Part shown: positions 1-5,732 of the stretch, in pieces
How positions within the stretch are numbered: the first letter of the stretch is position 1
How the letters are laid out: every line of letters starts with the position of its first letter
Source: Peptostreptococcaceae bacterium
GTDB taxonomy: Bacteria; Bacillota_A; Clostridia; Peptostreptococcales; Anaerovoracaceae
NCBI GenBank assembly: GCA_016650135.1
Contig: JAENWH010000106.1
Location: forward strand, 1-6,585
Reading direction: 5' to 3'
DNA: 6,585 nt
Notes under the pieces: model-generated
The model's input: only the letters and a program-made list of their open reading frames with translations
Database searches by the model: none
Told to the model about the DNA's origin: nothing
Program-made: the position numbers and the translations under genes

Positions 1-314
1 CCTAAAGCCCCGAAAATAATGGATGCCAATATGTTTTCCTTATTTAATACCGGTCTGAACTTTACCGTTAAAAAGCCTACAAGCAAATAACCTAAAGAAG
101 AGACGCCAATAACATTAGAAAAGCAAATATCACTGATTATTCCAAAAACCAGTGCCACATAAATTGCAGATTCATCTTCATAAAAAAAAGTGAACGCAAT
201 TAGAAGACATAATATTAAATTGGGAGTTACGCCAAAAAAAGCGAAATTGTTCAGTAATGTCCCCTGTATTAAAAAGGCCACTGCAAAAATAATAGCGGCA
301 ATTCTTATTTTCAT
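1..314 (-). CDS. mreD: Rod shape-determining protein MreD (3' end cut off by the window edge)
   Basis: This is a polytopic inner-membrane subunit of the elongation (Rod) complex, working with MreB and MreC in lateral wall synthesis. The reading frame is open from an ATG at 314 to the left edge, giving 104 residues with no stop. The protein starts MKIRIAAIIFAVAFLIQGTL and is strongly hydrophobic. Likely membrane segments lie at about 4-21, 32-45, 50-65 and 70-85. The family-typical features are the early Q-x-T-L-L region followed by a GVTPNL-like loop (28-33), and the GIISDI motif (58-63) followed by a glycine-rich stretch. Its ATG overlaps the mreC stop (ATGA, 4 bp), which implies translational coupling. 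Full MreD proteins are usually about 160-180 residues, so roughly the last 60 or more lie outside the window. The assignment rests on the hydropathy pattern, the motif and the gene order. Confidence 0.93.
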   Translation of the reverse strand, partial: MKIRIAAIIFAVAFLIQGTLLNNFAFFGVTPNLILCLLIAFTFFYEDESAIYVALVFGIISDICFSNVIGVSSLGYLLVGFLTVKFRPVLNKENILASIIFGAL

Positions 315-1129
315 AGTATTACCGCCACTCTTTGTATGTTCTTAAAATTAACTGAAGGAGCAATTGTAACATTTTTCAGTTGCTTATCATTATCAAATTT
401 TACCTTGATAATTTTACCAATTTCTATTCCCTGAGGATAAATTCCTATGTTTGTAGTAACTAAAATGTCGCCCTCGATAACACTTGCTTTGCCATCAAGC
501 ATAAATCCTGCAAGCCCGCTGGCACCATCTCCACAGACAATTCCAATTAAAGTGTCATCCCTCAAAACCTTAAAGCTTACTTTACTTGATTCATCTATAA
601 TCCCAATTACTTTTGACCAGCCTTCTCCCGAATCAATTATTTTACCGACTAGCCCTACACCATTTACCACAGCATCATCTTTTTCAATACCACTTTCTGT
701 TCCAACATTTATGGTAAATACATTGAACCAGTTTGATCCATCCATGGCGATTACATCCGCTGCCACTATATTATTTCGTTCAGGAACGCCATCATAATTA
801 AGAGACTGAGATAAAATTCCAAGTTCTTTGAGTTCTGCTTTTTTCAACACCAACCCAGCATTTTCCTTTCGGAGAATGCTGTTTTCCTCTTTTAATTTAT
901 TGTTTTCTTCTACCACATCCCTGAACTCGAAAATTCCCCGCAATCCATTTGAAATACCATTAGAAACTTTAGAGAGTGGTCCTTGAACAGTTGCTACACT
1001 TTGCTGAATTAATCCGCCAACTGCAGAACTTCCCCCAAAATTTTTATAAGATACTAACAGTATTATTGAAAGAAGCAGAATACTAAGGATCAATGCTACT
1101 GCTTTTTTGTTGTTTTTAGGCCACTTCAT
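311..1129 (-). CDS. mreC: Rod shape-determining protein MreC
   Basis: MreC is a bitopic membrane protein that links cytoplasmic MreB filaments to periplasmic or extracytoplasmic wall synthases (PBP2/RodA) in the elongation complex. The 272 residues show the classic layout. There is a short basic cytoplasmic tail (WPKNNKK), one transmembrane helix at about 10-27, and a charged heptad-like coiled coil at about 66-105 (for example EENNKLKEENSILRKEN) used for dimerisation. The rest, from about 115 to the end, is the beta-rich MreC domain with GVGLVGKI and GYPQGIEIGKI-like segments. Length is normal for the family. The ATG follows the mreB stop by 9 bp, and its ribosome binding site (AGGA at 1137-1140) overlaps that stop. 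The gene overlaps mreD by 4 bp. No frameshift or missing domain was seen. Confidence 0.97.
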   Translation of the reverse strand: MKWPKNNKKAVALILSILLLSIILLVSYKNFGGSSAVGGLIQQSVATVQGPLSKVSNGISNGLRGIFEFRDVVEENNKLKEENSILRKENAGLVLKKAELKELGILSQSLNYDGVPERNNIVAADVIAMDGSNWFNVFTINVGTESGIEKDDAVVNGVGLVGKIIDSGEGWSKVIGIIDESSKVSFKVLRDDTLIGIVCGDGASGLAGFMLDGKASVIEGDILVTTNIGIYPQGIEIGKIIKVKFDNDKQLKNVTIAPSVNFKNIQRVAVIL

Positions 1130-1138
1130 TTATTTTTC

Positions 1139-2188
1139 CTATCTTCGAAGCGAGTTTGTAGAATATCTCTTTAATTTTTCGATGTCATCCAGACTTTTAC
1201 CGGCTCCATAGGCAACTGCCTCAAAAGCATTTTCTGCAACTTCAACCCTCATGCCTGTCTTGTTTTCTATCATTTTGTCAAGATTTTTAAGAAGTCCGCC
1301 TCCACCGGTTAAAACTATTCCGGAAGTCACTATATCTGCCGAGATTTCAGGAGGTGTCTTCTCAAGGGTATTTCTCAAACCTTCGATAATGATATCAACA
1401 GATTCTTCTAATGCCATCATCATTTCTTTGCTGGTCACTTCAACAGATGTCGGCAACCCTGTGAGAATATCTCTTCCACTGGCAACCATAATTTCAATAA
1501 TTTCTTTTCCTTCTTCATCTATGTCAAGAAGAGCACAGCCAATATTAATTTTCAAATTTTCCGCTGTTTTTTCCCCGATTATTAAGCCCTTGTTTTTTCT
1601 GACAAACTGAATAACTGCTTCATTCATTTTATCCCCGGCATATCTGATGGATGTGCTGGTAACATTACCGCCTAAAGCTATTACTGCTATATCTGTCGTA
1701 CCACCCCCAACATCACATATCATGCAGCCTTCTGCTTCATCGACATTCAGTCCGGCTCCTATGGCAGCTGCCATAGGTTCTTCTAAGATATATACTTCCC
1801 TGGCACCCATCTGTCTTACCACTTCTTCTACAGCTCTCTTCTCAACTTCTGTTACACCGCTTGGAACGCCGACAACAACTCTAAGTTTGTTTGTTCCCGC
1901 TCCTTCACCTAAAGCTTTAGAAATGAAAGCGCTAAGCATTTCCGCGGTCATATCAAAGTCAGAAATCACACCATCCTGCAATGGTCTGATCGCTGTAACT
2001 GAACTCGGTGTTCTTCCCACCATTGCTTTTGCGGGGTCTCCAACTGAAATTATTTTTTTGGTTCTTGTTTCATATGCTATTACTGATGGCTGATTTAACA
2101 CAACCCCTCTGTCTGCAATATATATTAATGTGTTTGCAGTTCCTAAATCAATTCCCATGTCTTTTTTAAAAAAGTTGAAAAAACCCAT
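1139..2188 (-). CDS. mreB: Rod shape-determining protein MreB (bacterial actin homologue)
   Basis: MreB is a membrane-associated actin-like ATPase whose short filaments orient lateral peptidoglycan synthesis. With the start at 2188 the protein has 349 residues, normal for the family. It begins MGFFNFFKKDMGIDLGT: an amphipathic N-terminal membrane anchor followed at once by the phosphate-1 motif DLGTANTL (14-21). Other actin-fold motifs are EEPMAAAIGAGL (136-147), the phosphate-2 motif DVGGGTTD (159-166) and the adenosine motif TGGGGLL (294-300). A longer start at 2200 is possible, but its ATG lies inside the Shine-Dalgarno sequence that serves the 2188 ATG, and it has no binding site of its own. 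Immediate linkage to mreC and mreD argues for MreB proper rather than Mbl or MreBH. The 88-bp gap from radC has no terminator, so it is probably in the radC-mreBCD transcript. Confidence 0.97.
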   Translation of the reverse strand: MGFFNFFKKDMGIDLGTANTLIYIADRGVVLNQPSVIAYETRTKKIISVGDPAKAMVGRTPSSVTAIRPLQDGVISDFDMTAEMLSAFISKALGEGAGTNKLRVVVGVPSGVTEVEKRAVEEVVRQMGAREVYILEEPMAAAIGAGLNVDEAEGCMICDVGGGTTDIAVIALGGNVTSTSIRYAGDKMNEAVIQFVRKNKGLIIGEKTAENLKINIGCALLDIDEEGKEIIEIMVASGRDILTGLPTSVEVTSKEMMMALEESVDIIIEGLRNTLEKTPPEISADIVTSGIVLTGGGGLLKNLDKMIENKTGMRVEVAENAFEAVAYGAGKSLDDIEKLKRYSTNSLRR

Positions 2189-2192
2189 TTCT

Positions 2193-2198
2193 ACCTCC
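2193..2198 (-). promoter_or_regulatory. Ribosome binding site that fixes the mreB start
   Basis: On the minus strand the sequence reads ATGGAGGTAGAAATG. GGAGGT lies 4-5 bases before the second ATG (2188) and overlaps the first ATG (2200). Nothing resembling a Shine-Dalgarno precedes the first ATG, where the sequence is A-rich (ACAGATAAAAA). The second ATG also yields the canonical MreB N-terminus. Confidence 0.85.
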
Positions 2199-2276
2199 AT
2201 TTTTTATCTGTTTGTTTTTAAATTTGTGATGCTGCTTTATATTTATCAGCCTGTACTAAACTTCACCGACTGACAC

Positions 2277-2954
2277 TCAAATAAGCTGTTTCTCTTTAAA
2301 ACTTACATAGATACCATCACCTATCACAATGTGGTCTAGAACCTTTATCCCTAATATTTTACCTGCCTCCACCAGTCTGTTTGTTACATCAATATCCTCC
2401 TGGCTTGGTATTGGATTCCCGCTTGGGTGATTGTGCACAAAAATAACAGCTGCTGCACTGCGCCTAATCGGCGTGCAGAATATTTCTCTTGGATGAACTA
2501 TCGTAGAACTCAAATCTCCGATTGAGGTCTTCTCAATGCTTATAATCTCACCCTTGCTGTTTAACTGCAGTACTTTGAAGAATTCTTTTTTATAATATCT
2601 CATTTCTTCCATAAAAAGACTGGCTATAGAATCCGGATTATTGATTGAAATTTTCTTTTCTCTGGGATTTGTAGCAATTCTTTTCCCCAGTTCAATCGCC
2701 GAAATAATCTGACAGGCTTTCGCTATTCCCATTCCGGATATTTTGCATATTTCCTCAGGAGTACAATCTGCCAGATATCTGATTCCATCTGTTTCGATTG
2801 ACAGCACCTGGGTGGCCAAATCAAGAGAAGATCTGTTTTTTATACCGGTTCCTATTAGGATTGCAAGTAATTCCGCATTGGAAAGCAAAGAAGCTCCATA
2901 AGAAATCATTTTTTCTCTTGGACGTTCTTCCATTGGTAAATCTTTAATTATCAT
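2277..2954 (-). CDS. radC: RadC family JAB/MPN-domain protein
   Basis: This is a RadC-family protein of 225 residues, the normal length. The N-terminal part (1-100) holds the helix-hairpin-helix-like DNA-binding region, with the loop KISGMGIAKA at about 71-80. The C-terminal part (105-225) is the JAB1/MPN-type domain with the metal-binding signature HNHPSGNPIPSQED, in which H174, H176, S184 and D187 fit the HxH...SxxD pattern. The name comes from an old attribution to DNA repair; the cellular role is still unsettled, although the metal site is intact here. The ATG at 2954 follows AAGGGG (2959-2964) by four bases, a short spacing, and an in-frame TAA at 2970-2972 rules out a longer protein. 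A strong promoter lies about 75-100 bp upstream. The radC-mreBCD order is widespread in Firmicutes and supports the identification. Confidence 0.96.
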   Translation of the reverse strand: MIIKDLPMEERPREKMISYGASLLSNAELLAILIGTGIKNRSSLDLATQVLSIETDGIRYLADCTPEEICKISGMGIAKACQIISAIELGKRIATNPREKKISINNPDSIASLFMEEMRYYKKEFFKVLQLNSKGEIISIEKTSIGDLSSTIVHPREIFCTPIRRSAAAVIFVHNHPSGNPIPSQEDIDVTNRLVEAGKILGIKVLDHIVIGDGIYVSFKEKQLI

Positions 2955-2999
2955 TTTTCCCCTTACGCCTTAGCGAACTAATCTCCAAACTCCTTTCAG

Positions 3000-3021
3000 A
3001 CTAAATAACCCCTAATTTAGT
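3000..3021 (-). repeat. Inverted repeat at the predicted transcript start of radC-mreBCD
   Basis: On the minus strand ACTAAAT (3021-3015) and ATTTAGT (3006-3000) are perfect inverted repeats around an 8-base loop TAGGGGTT. The repeat begins about 7-8 bases after the -10 hexamer, so it would be either a hairpin at the very 5' end of the mRNA or a dyad operator just downstream of the start site. The sequence shows the symmetry; the role is inference. Confidence 0.55.
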
Positions 3022-3028
3022 ATTGATT

Positions 3029-3057
3029 ATTATAACATTTTTTCCCATTTTTTTCAA
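3029..3057 (-). promoter_or_regulatory. Extended -10 sigma-A-type promoter for radC-mreBCD
   Basis: Minus-strand -35 TTGAAA (3057-3052) and -10 TATAAT (3034-3029) are separated by exactly 17 bp, and TG one base before the -10 (3037-3036) makes an extended -10 element. The -35 has one mismatch to TTGACA and the -10 is consensus. Transcription should start near 3022, leaving a leader of about 68 bases before the radC ATG. Upstream of the -35 is an AT-rich stretch with two GTGTTTT direct repeats. This is the best promoter match in the window. Confidence 0.85.
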
Positions 3058-3060
3058 GTA

Positions 3061-3076
3061 AAAACACGTAAAACAC
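3061..3076 (-). repeat. Short direct repeat upstream of the radC promoter
   Basis: The heptamer GTGTTTT (minus strand) occurs at 3076-3070 and again at 3067-3061, a 9-bp period, ending 3 bp before the -35 hexamer. It could be an activator site or just AT-rich upstream sequence; nothing in the window decides this. Confidence 0.3.
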
Positions 3077-3109
3077 ATATAGTTGCGCTTATACCCTTTT
3101 ATCCGGGAA

Positions 3110-4351
3110 CTAAAGTTTATGAATAAAAAGCCCGCTGCCTAACTTTGGTTCAAACCAAGTTGATTTTGGAGGCATTACCATGTCATGATCCGACACGGTC
3201 AGCAAATCCTCTATTTCAACCGGGAACACCCCAAAGGCAACTTCCATATCCAGATCAACTCTTCTCTTTAATTCTTCAAGTCCTCTGATTCCACCTATAA
3301 AATCTATTCTTTTATCCGTTCTTGGATCCTGGATTCCTAAAACAGGACCTAGTATTTTATCCTGCAGAATTGAAACATCTAATGAATCAATCACATCATC
3401 AGATATGATTGATTCATTAGATGTCAATTTATACCATTTCTCCCCCAAGTACATAGAAAAGGTATGTTTGCATTCAGCGTGATAAATATTTTCCCCTATT
3501 TCTTCAACGGCAAAACCCGCTTCCTTGATTTTATTTACGAAAGTTTCTTTACTGTTCCCATTCAAATCTTTTACAACTCTGTTGTAATCAAAGATTTTAA
3601 GATCTTTATCCGGGAAAATAACAGCCATAAAAAAATTAAACTCTTCTTCACCTGTATAATCCGGTTTTTCTTCTCTTCGCTTTAATCCCACCTTACACGC
3701 CGATGCACTTCTGTGATGACCATCTGCAATGAATAAGTTAGGGATATCTTTGAATACTGCCTGAATCATTTCAATAATCCCCAAATCGTCAATGGTCCAT
3801 AATATGTGTGAAATCCCATCCGCTGACAAGATATTATAAACAGGTTTCTTGTTTACCGTAATGCCTTCAACCAGAGATTTAATTCTCTTGTCTTCCCTGT
3901 AAGTTAAAAAAACAGGCTCTGTGTTTGCATTACAGACATCAAAATGGTTTATTCTGTCAATTTCCTTTTCAACCCTGGTGTGTTCATGTTTTTTAATAAT
4001 GTTATCCTGATATTCATCGACCGAAACGCAGCCTACAATACCAACCTGACTTCGGCCATCCATGATTTCCTTATAAATATACAGAACCGGTTTCTCTTCC
4101 TGAATAAAAATGCCTTTCTTCAAAAAATTTTCGATATTTTCTTTCGCTTTTTCATAAACGCTTTTATCATAAGGATTTTCCTGATTAGGAAGATCTATTT
4201 CTGATCTGCAGATATGTAAAAAACTATACGGATTTCCTTCCGCCATTTCTGATGCTTCAGTTCTGTTCATCACATCATAAGGTAAAGAGAGAACTTTGTC
4301 TGCTAATTCACTTCTTGGTCTTACTGCTTTAAAAGGTCTTACAATTGCCAT
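3110..4351 (-). CDS. DUF1015 family protein (COG4198), ParB-like motif, function unknown
   Basis: This 413-residue cytoplasmic protein has no signal peptide or membrane segment. I recognise it as DUF1015 (Pfam) from its conserved islands: N-terminal IVRPFKAVRP (3-12), PYDV (24-27), HEHT (122-125), NANTEPV (141-147), IADGHHRSASA (208-218) and the C-terminal MPPKSTWFEPKL (393-404). The DGHHRxxA element resembles the GxxR nucleotide-contacting box of ParB/Srx-superfamily proteins, and relatives have been annotated loosely as Spo0J/ParB-like. No biochemical role should be assumed. The start shares one base with the cmk stop (TAATG) and has AAAGGAG (4366-4360) 8 bases upstream, so translation is probably coupled to cmk. 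No terminator hairpin follows the stop. The coding sequence contains a 50-bp palindrome at 3375-3424. Confidence 0.9.
   Translation of the reverse strand: MAIVRPFKAVRPRSELADKVLSLPYDVMNRTEASEMAEGNPYSFLHICRSEIDLPNQENPYDKSVYEKAKENIENFLKKGIFIQEEKPVLYIYKEIMDGRSQVGIVGCVSVDEYQDNIIKKHEHTRVEKEIDRINHFDVCNANTEPVFLTYREDKRIKSLVEGITVNKKPVYNILSADGISHILWTIDDLGIIEMIQAVFKDIPNLFIADGHHRSASACKVGLKRREEKPDYTGEEEFNFFMAVIFPDKDLKIFDYNRVVKDLNGNSKETFVNKIKEAGFAVEEIGENIYHAECKHTFSMYLGEKWYKLTSNESIISDDVIDSLDVSILQDKILGPVLGIQDPRTDKRIDFIGGIRGLEELKRRVDLDMEVAFGVFPVEIEDLLTVSDHDMVMPPKSTWFEPKLGSGLFIHKL
3375..3424. repeat. 50-bp near-perfect palindrome inside the DUF1015 gene
   Basis: The left arm 3375-3393 and right arm 3406-3424 are exact reverse complements over 19 bp (minus-strand arm ACATCTAATGAATCAATCA). 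The 12-base centre (3394-3405) adds an ATC/GAT pairing after one C-A mismatch, leaving a 4-base loop. That makes 22 of 23 positions paired. The arms encode residues 310-316 (TSNESII) and 320-326 (VIDSLDV). It is not followed by a T run on either strand, so it does not look like a terminator. Confidence 0.9.
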
Positions 4352-5001
4352 TATTTTATCTCCTTTAACATACTGTTTACTACATCTTCTATTGACATCC
4401 CTGTCGTATCTAGTTCTAAAGCATCTTCCGCCTTTTTCAAAGGATTCAGATCCCTTGTAGAATCATTATGGTCACGTTCCTTTATGTCCTTCAGCACTTG
4501 TTCAAAGGATACATTTTCTCCTTTTTCGGTCAGTTCTATACATCTTCTTTTTGCTCGTTCCTCTGGAGAAGCTGTCATGAAAAATTTATATTCCGCATCA
4601 ACTAAAACATTAGTGCCAATATCTCTGCCATCCATAATAACGTTTTTTGTCTCCCCCATTTTTTTTTGAAGTGCAACAAGCTTTTCTCTGACCTGGGATA
4701 ACGCAGAACAATCTGACGCCATTTTGGATATTTCAGGCGTCCTTATTTTGTCGTTAATAATCTCACCATCCAGTATAATATTTCCATTTGAAAATTCTAT
4801 TTCAGTATCTGCCAAAAGTTCTTCAAGTTTTTTCTTCTCAGAAAGGCTGACATTATTTGCAGCCATCTTGTAAGCTACTGCTCTGTACATTGCCCCTGTA
4901 TCTATGTAATCTAAATTCAACTGTTTCCCAACAGCTTTTGCAATTGTACTTTTTCCGGCACCGCTTGGTCCATCGATTGCTACCCTGATTAATTTATTCA
5001 T
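4351..5001 (-). CDS. cmk: (d)CMP kinase (cytidylate kinase)
   Basis: This enzyme phosphorylates CMP and dCMP with ATP to give CDP and dCDP, feeding CTP and dCTP pools. The 216 residues match the usual length. The P-loop GPSGAGKST is at 11-19. It is followed by the CMP-kinase motif DTGAMYRA (34-41), the NDKIRTPEIS segment (83-92) of the CMP-binding region, GRDIGT (125-130), and a lid region with ERAKRRCIEL and KERDHNDSTRDLNPL that carries the phosphate-binding arginines. The ATG at 5001 follows GGGAAGGT by about 6 bases. It starts 51 bp after nrdR with no terminator between, and its TAA overlaps the ATG of the DUF1015 gene by one base. Here cmk is not followed by rpsA (ribosomal protein S1) or ispH, which are frequent partners in other lineages. 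Confidence 0.97.
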   Translation of the reverse strand: MNKLIRVAIDGPSGAGKSTIAKAVGKQLNLDYIDTGAMYRAVAYKMAANNVSLSEKKKLEELLADTEIEFSNGNIILDGEIINDKIRTPEISKMASDCSALSQVREKLVALQKKMGETKNVIMDGRDIGTNVLVDAEYKFFMTASPEERAKRRCIELTEKGENVSFEQVLKDIKERDHNDSTRDLNPLKKAEDALELDTTGMSIEDVVNSMLKEIK

Positions 5002-5052
5002 TTAATACCTTCCCAACATTTTTAGTATCTCAAGTATCGAAAAAATTTGGAA

Positions 5053-5520
5053 TTAAATTTCACCCTTCTCGTGCTTTAAAAATTTCTCGATCTCTGCAAT
5101 GAAAGTGTTTGCATCCGTAAATTGTCTGTACACAGATGCGAACCTTACGTAAGCCACTTCATCAAGAACCTTTAACTGATCCATTATCAGTTCCCCAATG
5201 AATTTAGTCTCAACTTCCTTTTCCATCATGTTATTCAGGCCTCTTTCTATCTCGTTGACAATTCGTTCCATTTCGGCAATTGGCACTGGCCTTTTTTCGC
5301 ATGCTCTTATTATTCCATTGATAATTTTATTTCTGTCAAAGACTTCCCTGCTTCCATCTTTTTTAATAACAATTAATACTATTTCTTCTACCTTCTCGTA
5401 GGTTGTAAATCTTTTATTGCAATTTTCACATTCTCTTCTTCGCCTTATTGCCTGACCCTCATCTGTAGGTCTTGAATCAATGACTTTGGTGTCTTGATTT
5501 TCACAAAATGGACATTTCAT
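5053..5520 (-). CDS. nrdR: Transcriptional repressor NrdR
   Basis: NrdR is a nucleotide-sensing zinc-ribbon repressor of ribonucleotide reductase genes. The 155 residues are standard for the family. The N-terminal zinc ribbon uses C3, C6, C31 and C34 (MKCPFC...ECENCNKRF), with the basic stretch RRRRE (26-30) expected to contact DNA. The ATP-cone follows at about 48-138 and includes [15 protein letters not shown] (52-66) and the [11 protein letters not shown] segment (124-134), which binds ATP or dATP and sets the oligomeric state. The ATG at 5520 has an excellent AGGAGGT (5532-5526) 5 bases upstream. A candidate NrdR box lies about 75-90 bp before the start, which suggests it controls itself. 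It is separated from the preceding gene by a terminator and reads on into cmk. Confidence 0.97.
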   Translation of the reverse strand: MKCPFCENQDTKVIDSRPTDEGQAIRRRRECENCNKRFTTYEKVEEIVLIVIKKDGSREVFDRNKIINGIIRACEKRPVPIAEMERIVNEIERGLNNMMEKEVETKFIGELIMDQLKVLDEVAYVRFASVYRQFTDANTFIAEIEKFLKHEKGEI

Positions 5521-5592
5521 ACCATACCTCCTGCACTTTTATATTGTTGATTCCCTGGCCGTTTTTATCATTTCTTACCAATCCTCTTAATT

Positions 5593-5608
5593 TTACTATA
5601 TATTGAGT
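5593..5608 (-). promoter_or_regulatory. Candidate NrdR box upstream of nrdR
   Basis: The minus-strand sequence ACTCAATATATAGTAA matches the known NrdR-box pattern acaCwAtATaTwGtgt. The symmetric core CwATATATwG is matched at all ten positions, with mismatches only at the flanks. It overlaps a -10-like TATAGT, but I find no good -35 for that hexamer. NrdR boxes normally occur in pairs about three helical turns apart, and I see no convincing second copy. The core match is seen directly; autoregulation is inferred. Confidence 0.6.
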
Positions 5609-5619
5609 GTTTTGCATAG

Positions 5620-5679
5620 ATTATTAATATAATAAAGCCCAGATAGAAGAATATTTTAATAATTCTTCTATCTGGGCTT
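5620..5679 (-). terminator. Rho-independent terminator after the trigger-factor-like gene
   Basis: A perfect 18-bp stem is formed by 5635-5652 and 5662-5679 around a 9-base loop, starting 53 bp after the stop codon of the upstream gene. On the minus strand the GC-rich base of the stem (GGGCTT) is followed by the T-rich tail TATTATATTAATAA. On the plus strand the tail is CAAGACTC, so the minus-strand orientation is favoured. The T run is interrupted by A residues, so efficiency may be moderate. Confidence 0.85.
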
Positions 5680-5732
5680 CAAGACTCTTTTAAATTCAGA
5701 CCTTAAAATCTGGTTAGGTTATTTTACCATTG

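Noticed and set aside
447..2093. Plus-strand open frames at 447-797, 1251-1610 and 1647-2093
   Set aside because: They lie antisense within mreC and mreB, encode serine/threonine/proline/isoleucine-rich low-complexity proteins, match no family I recognise, and the minus-strand frames are clearly the real genes.
2189..2276. A separate promoter for mreB in the radC-mreB gap
   Set aside because: A TATAAA is present on the minus strand, but no -35 lies at a proper distance (the nearest TTTAGT is only 13 bp away). No terminator was seen either, so co-transcription with radC is simpler.
2973..2980. Possible LexA/SOS box half-site GCGAAC near radC
   Set aside because: Only one half of the Firmicute box (CGAAC) is present; the second half GTTCG is missing, and radC is not reliably SOS-regulated.
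2955..2996. Possible leader peptide gene before radC, with a strong AAAGGAG at 2990-2996
   Set aside because: No ATG, GTG or TTG occurs at a normal distance after AAAGGAG; the only TTG is one base away. The frame has no recognisable regulatory peptide character.
3094..3107. Possible terminator after the DUF1015 gene (CCC-N8-GGG)
   Set aside because: The stem has only three base pairs and no T run follows it.
5521..5592. Conventional promoter close to nrdR (TATAAA near 5541, TTGGTA near 5580)
   Set aside because: The hexamers are not at compatible spacing, and the TATAAA is too close to the ribosome binding site to be convincing.
5680..5732. Small CAGA/TCTG hairpin between the trigger-factor-like stop codon and the terminator
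   Set aside because: Four base pairs around an 8-base loop in AT-rich sequence is within chance expectation.
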